The position numbers and the translations under genes are program-made. Under the pieces are notes generated by a model. The model ran no database searches and was not told the DNA's origin. It saw only the letters and a program-made list of their open reading frames with translations. Positions 24,854-36,014 of a DNA stretch of 64,000 nt are shown here, in pieces; positions within the stretch are counted from its first letter, which is position 1, and every line of letters begins with the position of its first letter. The stretch comes from Lactiplantibacillus xiangfangensis. Its GTDB lineage: Bacteria > Bacillota > Bacilli > Lactobacillales > Lactobacillaceae. The stretch lies in assembly GCF_001438845.1 (NCBI RefSeq), contig NZ_JQCL01000057.1, forward strand, positions 244,911-308,910, read 5' to 3'.

Positions 24854-25375
24854 TTGAAAGCGTTAATTAATTATCGTCATAAGCCAAAGCATAAATTACA
24901 TGCTATTAAGCTGTTTCGCGCCATGTATCAATTGACGAACGACGATGTGGACGCAATGTGGCAGAATCGAATGGCACTGATCGGTAATGACCGCGTATTA
25001 AATGACCAGCTTGGAATGCTTGTCCGACCGGCGTGGTTTGATCTACCTGAAATTCGGGATAATGATGACTGGGATGCCTTGGAAGATGATCATGAGTATA
25101 GTTCGATTGAGATGCGGACAACTGAACAAGAGCATCAGCTGTTGATTCAGACGGACTGTCCCGCCGAGACGTTGGTACAAACCCGTGCCTACGCCGTCTT
25201 AATTAGTCGAATGTTGGGGATCCTGGGTGGTTGTGTCAGTGAGGATAACGGGCGCTCCTGGCAGAAGTGTGCGGCGTTTGACCAGAAGTACCACCCAATT
25301 GTGAAGATGTCGCGGGATGAAATTATCCGCTTGACGGCACTTGAATTGCCGAACTTTTCACAGGAAGGGGACTGA
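24854..25375 (+). CDS. Paralogue-array protein 1 (unknown family)
   Basis: I do not recognise this 173-residue family. It is the first of four tandem relatives here, and two more are at 44767 and 45346. Shared features are a basic N-terminal strand (KALINYRHKP), a helix ending in the MWQL-like motif (here MYQLTNDD), a helical part with ARTRAYAVLIS-type sequence (QTRAYAVLISRML), and an acidic GCVSEDNGRSW motif. No signal peptide or membrane segment, so cytosolic. It starts with TTG behind GAGGGGG. The other genes follow at 4-14 bases, so this is one operon. Confidence 0.7.
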   Translation: MKALINYRHKPKHKLHAIKLFRAMYQLTNDDVDAMWQNRMALIGNDRVLNDQLGMLVRPAWFDLPEIRDNDDWDALEDDHEYSSIEMRTTEQEHQLLIQTDCPAETLVQTRAYAVLISRMLGILGGCVSEDNGRSWQKCAAFDQKYHPIVKMSRDEIIRLTALELPNFSQEGD

Positions 25376-25379
25376 CTAA

Positions 25380-25904
25380 ATGCAGGCTATTTTAAAATAT
25401 CAACCTCAACGGACGCACTTTTCAGCACAGGATTTTGTGCGCCAAATGTGGCAACTAACGCCAGATGAACCGATTGAATTCAGTCATGATGGTTGGGATG
25501 AGCAGTTGAATGTTGATCATAGTTGGCATGTGAATCCCTTTATTCCGGACTATGAGCGGCTTGTTCCTAACGGCGGTTTTGAAGCGTTGTCGGAGGTAGA
25601 TAGTCGGGTAGGCGTTGAACCGTTCAAACAGCCATACCGTCTTTGGTTGGCAACTCAATATCAAGCTGAAGCGCTTGTAACTGTGCGGGCCTACGTTGTC
25701 ATGGTCGACTTACTGATGCAACAACTTCCTGGGACCATTAGTTTGGATTTGGGAAAGACCTGGATAAGCCGGGAGGAGTTTCTAGCACCGTACGCGACTA
25801 TTTTGACATTGAATCGGGCGGAAATTCACCGTATCACCGCGTTACAAACGTTGAGTATAAGCCATGATGATGAAATTGACCCACCGTTTCCGTTGCGGTG
25901 GTGA
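25380..25904 (+). CDS. Paralogue-array protein 2 (unknown family)
   Basis: The 174-residue protein keeps the family start (MQAILKYQPQ), the RQMWQLTPDE motif at residues 22-31, the VTVRAYVVMVDLL helix and the loop PGTISLDLGKTW, in which the usual Ser-Glu-Asp-Glu has drifted to Ser-Leu-Asp-Leu. It is divergent from its neighbours, so the array is old rather than freshly duplicated. Function unknown. Confidence 0.7.
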   Translation: MQAILKYQPQRTHFSAQDFVRQMWQLTPDEPIEFSHDGWDEQLNVDHSWHVNPFIPDYERLVPNGGFEALSEVDSRVGVEPFKQPYRLWLATQYQAEALVTVRAYVVMVDLLMQQLPGTISLDLGKTWISREEFLAPYATILTLNRAEIHRITALQTLSISHDDEIDPPFPLRW

Positions 25905-25918
25905 GAAAAGGGGAAATT

Positions 25919-26455
25919 ATGAAAGCGTTGATTAGGATGGAGGATGAGTGGACACAAGACTTATCACTGTCGGCACTGGTTGCAAAAATGTGGCAACTAA
26001 CACCAACAGAGGTTGCACTTTCACTGAAAGAAGCCTCCGATGAACCCAAGTTAAATGAGCAGCAAACATTTGATGTGTGTCCAGCACTTTTTAAATTTAA
26101 AAATATTGCAAGTGATCCGTTATGGCAACAGTTTCCAGCAAAAAGAGAGTACTCGTCTGTCTATATGGCCCCATTACAACGTTATCGACGGTTGCAAATT
26201 ACCACGCCTTTTTGTGCCGAAACTGTGATGCAGGTGCGGGCTTACGCCGTCCTGATTTTGGAGGTAGCCCAGGCGACCAACGGTAAGATTAGTGAAGATG
26301 AGGGGCAATCGTGGCAAAGTATCTCTGAGTTTGAGTCGAAGTACCGATCATTATTGGATGCGCCAAGAGAAGTGTTACAGCGATTTAGCGCTTTAGAGGG
26401 AGATACCTTGTCATTAGATGAGACTGGATTTTCAAAATTCAGTTATTTATATTAA
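25919..26455 (+). CDS. Paralogue-array protein 3 (unknown family)
   Basis: The 178-residue protein has the family start MKALIRMEDE, AKMWQLTPTE near residue 23, MQVRAYAVLILE and the full acidic motif GKISEDEGQSW. AAGGGGAAATT sets the ATG at 25919, 14 bases after the previous stop; the frame extends upstream over that stop but without a better start. Cytosolic, acidic. Function unknown. Confidence 0.7.
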   Translation: MKALIRMEDEWTQDLSLSALVAKMWQLTPTEVALSLKEASDEPKLNEQQTFDVCPALFKFKNIASDPLWQQFPAKREYSSVYMAPLQRYRRLQITTPFCAETVMQVRAYAVLILEVAQATNGKISEDEGQSWQSISEFESKYRSLLDAPREVLQRFSALEGDTLSLDETGFSKFSYLY

Positions 26456-26467
26456 GGAGGTTTAAGA

Positions 26468-26992
26468 ATGCGAGCAATTATTAAATATAAGCACCGCTTT
26501 GAAACGAAGCTATCTTGGGAAAAATTAGCCGTCAAAATGTGGCAACTGGGAAAAGATGAAGCCGTCGCAGTGAACCACACCGGTGATGATCAAGAATTAA
26601 ATGAACAATTTACAATCGCGTTGGGATTACGATATTGGGAATATGACGAGAAATGGCATGAATTGCCAATTAAGCGAATTGGGGAAATGATTACTGTGCA
26701 GCCGTTTAAAAAGAAGAAGCGGGTGTTAATTTCAACGCCGTATCGTGATGAGTTAATGATTACCAGTCGCGCTTTTTACGTGCTGGTTGATGCGATTGCG
26801 ACTGCACTTGATGGGGACATTTCTGAAGAAGATTCGTACGATGAAATTGGAACGAAGTGGTGTAGTCCCGCGGATTTTGAAGAAAAGTATCAACGCGTGA
26901 TTGATTTGCCACGCCAAGATGTGAAGCAAGTGAGCTTTTTAGAAGCAATTGCATTACCTACAATTGATGAAAAACGGACTAAAGGTGTTTAG
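26468..26992 (+). CDS. Paralogue-array protein 4 (unknown family)
   Basis: The 174-residue protein keeps MRAIIKYKHR, VKMWQLGKDE and the helix TSRAFYVLVDAI. The acidic loop is expanded (GDISEEDSYDEIGTKW). A consensus AAGGAGG precedes the ATG. Together with the three genes upstream it forms a compact operon; a GNAT gene follows closely. Confidence 0.7.
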   Translation: MRAIIKYKHRFETKLSWEKLAVKMWQLGKDEAVAVNHTGDDQELNEQFTIALGLRYWEYDEKWHELPIKRIGEMITVQPFKKKKRVLISTPYRDELMITSRAFYVLVDAIATALDGDISEEDSYDEIGTKWCSPADFEEKYQRVIDLPRQDVKQVSFLEAIALPTIDEKRTKGV

Positions 26993-27015
26993 CCAGTAGT
27001 AGATTGAGGCAGTAT

Positions 27016-27489
27016 ATGGGATTAATAAAGGTTGAATCAACGGAATTGCCACGGGTGCAAGCCATGTACCGACGAGCGTTTAAGCCGTTATATGAAAAGT
27101 ACCACGATCGATTGACGAATCCTTACTTGGAATCACTATCAGACTTGCATGCTAAGTATCGACAACCTAACAGCAGGTTTTACTATTATCAGGTTGACTA
27201 TCAGACGGTTGGCTTCTTACGCCTTGTTTTTGATGCCAGTCAGCAAATAGCCCGCATTTCACCACTGTTGATTTTGCCACAGTTTCAGGGTCAACACTAC
27301 GCCCAGCGTATGTTATGTTCTGCTGAAAGTGCCTATCCGGGAGTGCGTCAATGGCAGGTGGATACGATTGCTGAAGAGACTAAACTAGTTCATTTATATC
27401 AGAAATTGGGTTATCGCCAGGTTTCTAATCGTTGCGACGAGGTTCAACCGGGAATGCACCTAATTTATTTTGTGAAAGAAATCAAGTAG
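27016..27489 (+). CDS. GNAT family N-acetyltransferase
   Basis: The 157-residue protein has the acetyl-CoA fold order: strand QVDYQTVGFLRLVFD, strand ARISPLLILPQFQGQHYAQRML with a degenerate pyrophosphate-binding loop (Gln-Gly-Gln-His-Tyr-Ala), and the final VHLYQKLGYRQV. The usual Gln-x-x-Gly-x-Gly/Ala reads Gln-Phe-Gln-Gly-Gln-His-Tyr-Ala. Substrate unknown. GAGG six bases before the ATG at 27016 sets the start. It is 23 bases after the paralogue array and may belong to that operon. Confidence 0.8.
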   Translation: MGLIKVESTELPRVQAMYRRAFKPLYEKYHDRLTNPYLESLSDLHAKYRQPNSRFYYYQVDYQTVGFLRLVFDASQQIARISPLLILPQFQGQHYAQRMLCSAESAYPGVRQWQVDTIAEETKLVHLYQKLGYRQVSNRCDEVQPGMHLIYFVKEIK

Positions 27490-27594
27490 TTAATTTAAGC
27501 TACTGTTGACGGTGATTAAGCGGAATATGGGTATTTACAACCCGTTCATGCTAAAATGAAAATCATTCATACCAACAGATAGGAAGGACTTATT

Positions 27595-28593
27595 TTGACA
27601 GAAACCTTATTTTGGACCCCAATTGCAACGCGAGCCCGCCAAGCTGGACGGCCCTTTTTTACCATGGCACCGATGGAAGCCGTCAGTAACACGGTCTTCC
27701 GGCAAGTTGTTGCCCATGCCAGCGCACCCGATGTGTTTTTCAGCGAATTCGTTTACGCAAAGAGCATCACGAATCCGGCTACTAAGTTCCCAGTTCACGG
27801 CCGGCTCTACGTGGCCCCCGCTGAACGGCAAAAACCAGTTGTCCAACTGTGGGGCAACGAAGCTGCGGACTTTGAGACCGGTGCTGCGGCGTTGCGTGAC
27901 CAAGGCTTTAGCGCCGTTGACATTAATATGGGTTGTCCAGATGGAACGGTCATCAAAAATCATGGTGGCAGTGATTTAATTCGTAATCCCCAGTGGGCGG
28001 CTGACGTGATTGCTGCGGCGAAAACATCCGGCTTAACGGTCAGCGCCAAGACGCGGCTTGGTTATAGTAAGTTGGCTGAGTATCAAAGCTGGATACCAAC
28101 GTTACTAGAACAACACGTGGCTCTCTTAACGGTCCATTTGCGGACCAAACAAGAAATGAGTAAGGTCCCAGCGCACCTTGAAGTCATCGATGACTTGATT
28201 CGAATGCGGGATGCGATTGCACCGGAAACATTATTGCAAATCAATGGAGACATCGCGACCTATCAGGACGGGCTTGAATTAGCGAAACAGCACCCCGGCC
28301 TTGATGGCGTGATGATTGGTCGCGGGGTATTTGCGAACCCGTTTGTTTTTGAAGCCCAACCACAAGCGCATTCGTTAGATGAACTATTGGGGCTGCTTAA
28401 AATGCAGTTAGACTTATTTGATGACTTTGCGACGCGCTACGACGTACCCCGCTTTCCGTCACTCAAGCGTTTCTTCAAGATCTACGCGCGCCCGGAACTC
28501 GGCGCGACGGCGCTGCGTAACCGCATGATGGATGCAAAGTCGACGGACGATGTACGGAAAATCATTGCGGAGTTTATGACAACTGAACATTAG
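27595..28593 (+). CDS. dus: tRNA-dihydrouridine synthase
   Basis: The 332-residue flavoenzyme starts with the FMN barrel motif FTMAPMEAVSNTVFR and has the catalytic cysteine in NMGCPDGTVIKNHGGSDLI. A C-terminal GVMIGRGVFANPFVF phosphate-binding motif and a helical tRNA-binding tail complete the fold. It reduces uridine in tRNA. The segment after the cysteine (Pro-Asp-Gly-Thr) differs from the common Pro-Val-x-Lys, so it is a side branch of the Dus family. Start is TTG with AGGAAGGA upstream. Confidence 0.9.
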   Translation: MTETLFWTPIATRARQAGRPFFTMAPMEAVSNTVFRQVVAHASAPDVFFSEFVYAKSITNPATKFPVHGRLYVAPAERQKPVVQLWGNEAADFETGAAALRDQGFSAVDINMGCPDGTVIKNHGGSDLIRNPQWAADVIAAAKTSGLTVSAKTRLGYSKLAEYQSWIPTLLEQHVALLTVHLRTKQEMSKVPAHLEVIDDLIRMRDAIAPETLLQINGDIATYQDGLELAKQHPGLDGVMIGRGVFANPFVFEAQPQAHSLDELLGLLKMQLDLFDDFATRYDVPRFPSLKRFFKIYARPELGATALRNRMMDAKSTDDVRKIIAEFMTTEH

Positions 28594-28603
28594 AAAAACG
28601 ATG

Positions 28604-28637
28604 GAGTTTGTGGCTAAGGCTGCAAGCTCTTTTTTTG
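28604..28637 (+). terminator. Intrinsic terminator after dus
   Basis: GAGTTTG pairs with CAAGCTC and a run of seven T follows. Confidence 0.75.
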
Positions 28638-28755
28638 ATTGGGGCGTATTCCACCAGTTCGACTAAGCTTGTGGCACTCAACCCCAGTCAGCGGGGGATT
28701 AATGGTAAAATAAACCTAACTAAAACTTCAATGGGAAAAGCGAGCGTGGTGTTTT

Positions 28756-29679
28756 ATGAGAAATTTAGCAATTGTAGACCTAGGCTCCAATTCAGCGCGG
28801 ATGGCGGTTAGTCGGTTGCATGCCAATGGCCACGCTGAGGAGATCAGACGGGTCAAAGAAGATACGCGGTTATCCGAGGCGATGGGGCCGGAACACGTCT
28901 TACAACCAGCTGCGATTGAACGGACGATTAAGGCGTTGTTAAATTTTCGGCGGCTATATGAACGCATGCCAAATACCGATGTCATTGGAATTACCACGGC
29001 GGCTGTCCGGATGGCGAAAAATCAACGGGCGTTTTTAAATCAAGTCAAACAAGAAGTGGGTTTGGATTTAAAAGTGTTGTCTGGGGACGATGAAGCCTAC
29101 TATGATTACTTGGGCGTGGCCAATTCCTTAGTGATTCACGACTGTTTGATTTTGGATACCGGTGGTGCCAGTTGCGAACTGATTTTAGTGAAAAATGGGT
29201 GCAAGCAACAGTTGATCAGTTTGCCATTTGGTGCGGTGACCTTATCAGAACAATTTGAATTGGACGACGTGGTGCCGTCTGACAGTTTATTTCGAGCGCA
29301 GATGTTTTTACGGAACCGCTTGGCCGATGTTTGGTGGCTGACCGAAGCGATGCACTACCCGATTATTTTGCTGGGTGGCGCTAACCGCACGTTGGCCCGG
29401 ATTAACCGCCGGCGTCAAAAAAAATTAAAAGTGGAAGATATTCACGGTTATCGCCTGAAAACCGAAACGGTGTACTATACCTTTTTAGATCTGTTGACCC
29501 GTTCCAAGCAGGGCCGCCAAGATATTTCCGGGATGGAATACGACCGCGCCAACATTATCGTTGGCGGGATGTTGCCACTAGTGACGTTACTCCAAATGCT
29601 CGACAGCGACCGGGTGATCTTTTCGGAGAGCGGTGTCCGTGAAGGCATTATTTCGGAACATTTGAATTCAGAAAATTGA
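28756..29679 (+). CDS. Ppx/GppA family exopolyphosphatase
   Basis: The 307-residue protein belongs to the actin-like ATPase-fold Ppx/GppA group: phosphate motif IVDLGSNSARMAV (residues 5-17), second phosphate motif LILDTGGASCELILV near 132, and LLGGANRTLARI near 215. It removes phosphate from polyphosphate or pppGpp. It is shorter than E. coli Ppx (513 aa) and lacks the C-terminal HD-like half, as in many Firmicutes forms. The mvaA gene begins 22 bases later. Confidence 0.88.
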   Translation: MRNLAIVDLGSNSARMAVSRLHANGHAEEIRRVKEDTRLSEAMGPEHVLQPAAIERTIKALLNFRRLYERMPNTDVIGITTAAVRMAKNQRAFLNQVKQEVGLDLKVLSGDDEAYYDYLGVANSLVIHDCLILDTGGASCELILVKNGCKQQLISLPFGAVTLSEQFELDDVVPSDSLFRAQMFLRNRLADVWWLTEAMHYPIILLGGANRTLARINRRRQKKLKVEDIHGYRLKTETVYYTFLDLLTRSKQGRQDISGMEYDRANIIVGGMLPLVTLLQMLDSDRVIFSESGVREGIISEHLNSEN

Positions 29680-29701
29680 ACCTTAAGATGGGAATGATAT
29701 C

Positions 29702-30976
29702 ATGACTGCGGATTTCCGCCATTTTTATCAAAAAACGTGGGCCGAACGAACCGCCATTGTTGCGGAACAGGCCCGGTTAACGTCGGCTGAACAAGCCCTG
29801 TTTAAGAAGTACTACGTGACTGAACATCACGAGATTATTGAAAATTATTTAACGGACTATCCGTTACCCATGGGATTAGCTGTTAATTTTGTGATCGATG
29901 GCCAACCGAAAATCGTGCCCATGGTGACTGAAGAACCGTCCGTCATTGCGGCGGCGAGCAACGGGGCCAAAATTGTGAAGCGTGCCGGTGGGTTTACGAC
30001 GAGTTTGACGCAGCGCGAGATGGTTGGCCAAATTGTTTTGGAAAAGTTGGCTGATCCAAAAACAACCGCTACCTTAATTGAACAACATTCGGCGACGTTG
30101 TTAAAAATCGCCGACGAAGCACATCCTAGCCTAAAACGCCGTGGCGGTGGGGCCCGGCGGATTCGCACCCGGGTTCTTGGCCAGGGCTATTTGTCCGTCG
30201 ACTTATTCGTGGACGTGCAGGCTGCGATGGGCGCCAACATGCTCAACAGTATGTTGGAAGCCGTCGCCAAGTCAATCGGGGTCATTGCGAAAACGAATCC
30301 GTTGATGAGTATTTTATCGAACTACGCGACGGCTAGCTTGGTCAAAGCCGAATGCACGATTCCGGTCGGCCTGTTGCAGGCTGGCCGCTATTCCGGTGCA
30401 CTCGTTGCGCAGAAAATGGCCTCTGCCAGCACGGTCGCCCAGATTGATCCGTACCGGGCAACGACCCACAACAAGGGCATTATGAACGGTATCGACGCGG
30501 TCGCCATCGCAACTGGCAATGACTGGCGGGCGCTTGAAAGCGGGGCGCACGCCTACGCTGCTAAGGATGGCCAGTACCGTGGGATGAGCACCTGGACGAC
30601 CGACGGCAAAGTTTTACGTGGTTGTTTAGAACTGCCCCTACCAGTCGGCGTCGTTGGGGGCTCGATTAAAATCAACGAGTTGGCCCAGTTAAACCAGCGC
30701 GTCCTAGGCATTAAGACGGCCCCCGAGTTGGAACGCGTGATGGTTGCAGCTGGCTTAGCTCAAAACTTAGCCGCACTGCGCGCCTTAGTGACGACTGGGA
30801 TTCAGCAGGGTCACATGCACCTGCAATTAAAATCACTGGCCATGGCCGCGGGCGCAACACCGGACGAACTCCCCATTATCTTGCAGCGACTAGAACTCGC
30901 ACCGCAGCAAGATTTAACGACGACTCAAAAATTAATTGCGGCGTTACGCCAATCAAAGGAAGAAAACGATGACTGA
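29702..30976 (+). CDS. mvaA: Hydroxymethylglutaryl-CoA reductase, class II
   Basis: The 424-residue enzyme has the class II motif EEPSVIAAASNGAKIV (about 79-94, catalytic Glu), the Asp-containing VDVQAAMGANMLNSMLEAV and a C-terminal His-rich segment (QQGHMHLQLKSLAMAAG) with the catalytic His. It makes mevalonate from HMG-CoA and NAD(P)H, the rate-limiting step of the mevalonate route to isoprenoids used by lactobacilli. Its last eight bases overlap the next gene. Confidence 0.93.
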   Translation: MTADFRHFYQKTWAERTAIVAEQARLTSAEQALFKKYYVTEHHEIIENYLTDYPLPMGLAVNFVIDGQPKIVPMVTEEPSVIAAASNGAKIVKRAGGFTTSLTQREMVGQIVLEKLADPKTTATLIEQHSATLLKIADEAHPSLKRRGGGARRIRTRVLGQGYLSVDLFVDVQAAMGANMLNSMLEAVAKSIGVIAKTNPLMSILSNYATASLVKAECTIPVGLLQAGRYSGALVAQKMASASTVAQIDPYRATTHNKGIMNGIDAVAIATGNDWRALESGAHAYAAKDGQYRGMSTWTTDGKVLRGCLELPLPVGVVGGSIKINELAQLNQRVLGIKTAPELERVMVAAGLAQNLAALRALVTTGIQQGHMHLQLKSLAMAAGATPDELPIILQRLELAPQQDLTTTQKLIAALRQSKEENDD

Positions 30977-31928
30977 AACTAAATTGAACCAAACCGTAAC
31001 CGACTTATTAAGTACCGCCAATTCACTGTATCCTGGCAACATTAGTGTCAGCTTTGGGCAGGATCAATCGGGTTATGTCCGCCATGATCAAGCCCAACAA
31101 GTGATGAATGACGGTGATTTGACCGTGCAAGTCAACGATGTTACGGCGCCAAATTACACGGCTTCGCACGAATTATTGCATTTATTGTTGTTATTACAAG
31201 GCTTTCCACAGATCACGTTCAACTTAACGACGCGTGATCAACAGTTGGACGAGCAACTGATGGCCATCGCCATGGAACTTTACGACATGGTTAGCCACGT
31301 CTTGGTCGTTGGAAAACAGCGGCAACATGATTTGATTGACGCCAATATCGAAGACTTATACGTGAAAGGGGTCTACGCAACGATTGACCCGGAAGACCCT
31401 AAGAAGACTGACGCCATGATGACGTTACGACTATTGACGTTAACGGACTTATTAGTCTTTTTCGATGGTGAACTCACACCTGAGTTGATTGGACGCGTGG
31501 CGGATGACTTTCCACAGGCGTTCCCTGCGGCCCAAAAGTTATACGGAGTTATTACGCAAAAGGCGGTCGATACACCGTTTGCGATGCGGCGCGCCGTGGT
31601 GAAGCTCTTTAAAGCTTTTGATGATCAGATGACGGCTTGGCACCTGCCAATGCTACACGGCACCGAATTTGTGACGATGCAGAGTGTCTTGAGCGAACGT
31701 CAGGAACGACTGGAAGTGCGGCAACTCTTTGATATCTACCATTCAGATATGTTGGATAAAGAAAAGCACACCCGGGCGTACATCGGGCTCAATAAGGGCG
31801 ACCAACAAAATGCCTTTGTTTTGCCGGCACCGGCCCAAAAGAAGAGCGACACCTTTTTCAAGGAAACTTATGACAAGACCGTCAAGGAATTATTCCAAGA
31901 AATGAATTTACCGTATACGTTACGTTAG
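30969..31928 (+). CDS. IpaB/EvcA-type protein with HELLH motif (putative metallopeptidase fold)
   Basis: This 319-residue protein resembles Lactobacillus proteins often labelled IpaB/EvcA family, a name without experimental meaning here. Residues 67-71 read His-Glu-Leu-Leu-His inside a hydrophobic helix (SHELLHLLLLLQGFP). This is the zinc-peptidase HExxH pattern. A later helix (QLDEQLMAIAMELYDMVSH) could give the third ligand. No signal peptide, so cytosolic. The ATG overlaps the mvaA stop, with AAAGGAAG seven bases upstream. Activity is inference. Confidence 0.7.
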   Translation: MTETKLNQTVTDLLSTANSLYPGNISVSFGQDQSGYVRHDQAQQVMNDGDLTVQVNDVTAPNYTASHELLHLLLLLQGFPQITFNLTTRDQQLDEQLMAIAMELYDMVSHVLVVGKQRQHDLIDANIEDLYVKGVYATIDPEDPKKTDAMMTLRLLTLTDLLVFFDGELTPELIGRVADDFPQAFPAAQKLYGVITQKAVDTPFAMRRAVVKLFKAFDDQMTAWHLPMLHGTEFVTMQSVLSERQERLEVRQLFDIYHSDMLDKEKHTRAYIGLNKGDQQNAFVLPAPAQKKSDTFFKETYDKTVKELFQEMNLPYTLR

Positions 31929-31949
31929 TTTTAAACGGGGGGTGGCAGT

Positions 31950-32651
31950 ATGGAAAATACCGCACAAGAGTTACTTGCAACGAGTCAACACATTGTTTTT
32001 ATGACCGGCGCCGGGGTTTCGACGCCCTCAGGAATTCCCGACTACCGTTCTAAAAACGGCTTATACACTGAACATCACAACGCTGAGTACTATCTCAGTC
32101 ACGCGTTTTTACAAGATCATCCGGAAGATTTTTATAAATATTTGAAGGAAAACTTGTATTACCCGGAGGCTAAACCCAACGTCATTCATGAAAAAATGGC
32201 GGCGTTGACCGAGCAGGGACGGGCTAGTGTGATCACCCAAAATATTGATAATCTGTATAACGTAGCCAATACTAAAAACTTAGTGGAGTTTCACGGTAAC
32301 TTATACCAGATTTACTGTACGAAATGTAAGCAACACGTGGATTGGCAAGATTATTTAAAGTCGCCATACCATAAGCTTGACCACGGTTATTTACGACCTA
32401 ACGTGGTGTTATACGATGAAGGCATCGGTCAGATGAACGTCCAACGCGCCGTTACCTATTTGCAACAAGCCGACCTCGTCGTGATTTGTGGGACGTCGTT
32501 TCGAGTTTACCCGTTTGCTGGACTGATCGATTACCGCAATCCGCAGGCGCAGGTGTTGGCAATTAACGAGGAGCCATTACAGTTGCCATTTGACTTTACG
32601 ATGGTTCAGCAAAATGCGGTGGACTTCTTTAAGGATGTGAACGTGGGATGA
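31950..32651 (+). CDS. Sir2 family NAD-dependent protein deacylase
   Basis: The 233-residue sirtuin has the NAD motif GAGVSTPSGIPDYRS (residues 19-33), ITQNIDNL and the catalytic His in VEFHGN. It carries only one of the two zinc Cys pairs (CTKC); the position of the second pair reads DHGYLRPNVVLYDE without cysteine. Lysine deacylation with NAD is the family reaction. GGGGGGTGG precedes the ATG. The downstream DUF72 gene overlaps its stop codon. Confidence 0.88.
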   Translation: MENTAQELLATSQHIVFMTGAGVSTPSGIPDYRSKNGLYTEHHNAEYYLSHAFLQDHPEDFYKYLKENLYYPEAKPNVIHEKMAALTEQGRASVITQNIDNLYNVANTKNLVEFHGNLYQIYCTKCKQHVDWQDYLKSPYHKLDHGYLRPNVVLYDEGIGQMNVQRAVTYLQQADLVVICGTSFRVYPFAGLIDYRNPQAQVLAINEEPLQLPFDFTMVQQNAVDFFKDVNVG

Positions 32652-33490
32652 TTACAATTGGCCTAACAACTTGGACGGAACACCCCAGCTTACTTGGGGG
32701 AACCGACAAGCTGACCTTAACAGAATATTCCGGCGTCTTGCCGGTCGTGGAAGTCGACACCCCGTTTTATGGGATTCCTAAGGTTACGACCGTTGCTAAG
32801 TGGCAAAAGGAGGTCCCAGATAAATTTCAATTTATCTTAAAGGCCAATCAGGTCATGACGTTGCATAATGTGCAAGACGAAGGGCTGTCGATGGACGCCT
32901 TGAAGACGGCTTACCGGGAATACCGGGCCATGCTAAAGCCGCTGACGCAGCACAACCAGCTCAAAGCGATTCTGTTCCAGTTTCCGCCGTTTTTTGAACG
33001 GTCTAACAAGAACTTTCATTACTTACAACGGATGGTGGACTGGTTACCAGGGCTGCCAATTGCCGTTGAGTTTCGTAACCAGAGTTGGTATGAGCCAGGC
33101 GTTAAAGATTCGGTCTTTGATTTCTTGAAAGATTTGGGTGTGGCCCACGTCGTTGTGGATGAACCGCACGCCTTAAATGACGGGGTGAGTTTTGAGCCGG
33201 TCGTCACGAGTCCCCAACTTGCGCTGATGCGCTTGCATGGTCGTAACCAGCAAGGCTGGTCAACAAAGGGGCCCGGTTGGCGCGGCCAACGCACGTTGTA
33301 TCGGTATAGTGATGCGGAATTGACGGAATTTAAAGCGACCGTTGAGCAGTTGCAGCAACAGGCCAAAGAAGTCTGCGTGATCTTCAATAATAATTCCGGT
33401 GGTGACGCGGCCGATAACGCGTTGACGCTAAAAGATATGCTGGGAATTTCCTTTGGTGACCTGGGACCCCAACAGTTGGACTTGTTTTAG
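32648..33490 (+). CDS. DUF72 domain-containing protein
   Basis: The 280-residue protein is a TIM-barrel-like DUF72 member. Typical are IGLTTWTEHPSLL at the start, VEVDTPFYGIP near 38, IEFR-type AVEFRNQSWYEPG and LHGRNQQGW. The biochemical role of the family is unknown. Its ATG overlaps the sirtuin TGA (ATGA), so the two are translationally coupled and probably work together. Confidence 0.9.
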   Translation: MITIGLTTWTEHPSLLGGTDKLTLTEYSGVLPVVEVDTPFYGIPKVTTVAKWQKEVPDKFQFILKANQVMTLHNVQDEGLSMDALKTAYREYRAMLKPLTQHNQLKAILFQFPPFFERSNKNFHYLQRMVDWLPGLPIAVEFRNQSWYEPGVKDSVFDFLKDLGVAHVVVDEPHALNDGVSFEPVVTSPQLALMRLHGRNQQGWSTKGPGWRGQRTLYRYSDAELTEFKATVEQLQQQAKEVCVIFNNNSGGDAADNALTLKDMLGISFGDLGPQQLDLF

Positions 33491-33504
33491 GACAATGACA
33501 ATTT

Positions 33505-33550
33505 AAAAATAGCGGTTCAGAAATTTAAGAGTTCTGAACCGCTATTTTTA
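33505..33550. terminator. Intrinsic terminator after the DUF72 gene
   Basis: AAAAATAGCGGTTCAGAA and TTCTGAACCGCTATTTTT form a perfect 18-base stem. Confidence 0.9.
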
Positions 33551-33735
33551 ACGCCGGCTTGACTTAAATAGTGTTGGCAATTTTTCCCGTTAAATCAGTT
33601 AAACTAATCCCTGGTTGAAAGATGTTGCTCTCATCAGTTCCTAACCTGACCGGGAAGTATGATACAATGGAAAAGAGTTTACACCGGGACCCTCGTTAGT
33701 TAGCGGGAACCGTCGCGTCGTCCGTAAATGAGTAA

Positions 33736-35853
<2,118 letters not shown>

Positions 35854-35872
35854 TTAGTCACTTGAATAACAC

Positions 35873-35916
35873 AAACCGCTACACGACTGTCTTTGGCAGT
35901 GGCGTAGCGGTTTTTT
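35873..35916 (+). terminator. Terminator after metG
   Basis: AAACCGCTAC and GTAGCGGTTTTTT stem with inner pairing. Nearly the same sequence recurs at 36819-36862. Confidence 0.88.
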
Positions 35917-36014
35917 GTTGCCTTGACGTAAATAGTTAGAACATCCTTACTTTCTTGTTCCCATGAATCACACGGGTGATATAATTATATTTATAAAAAG
36001 GGAGGATTTTAGTT

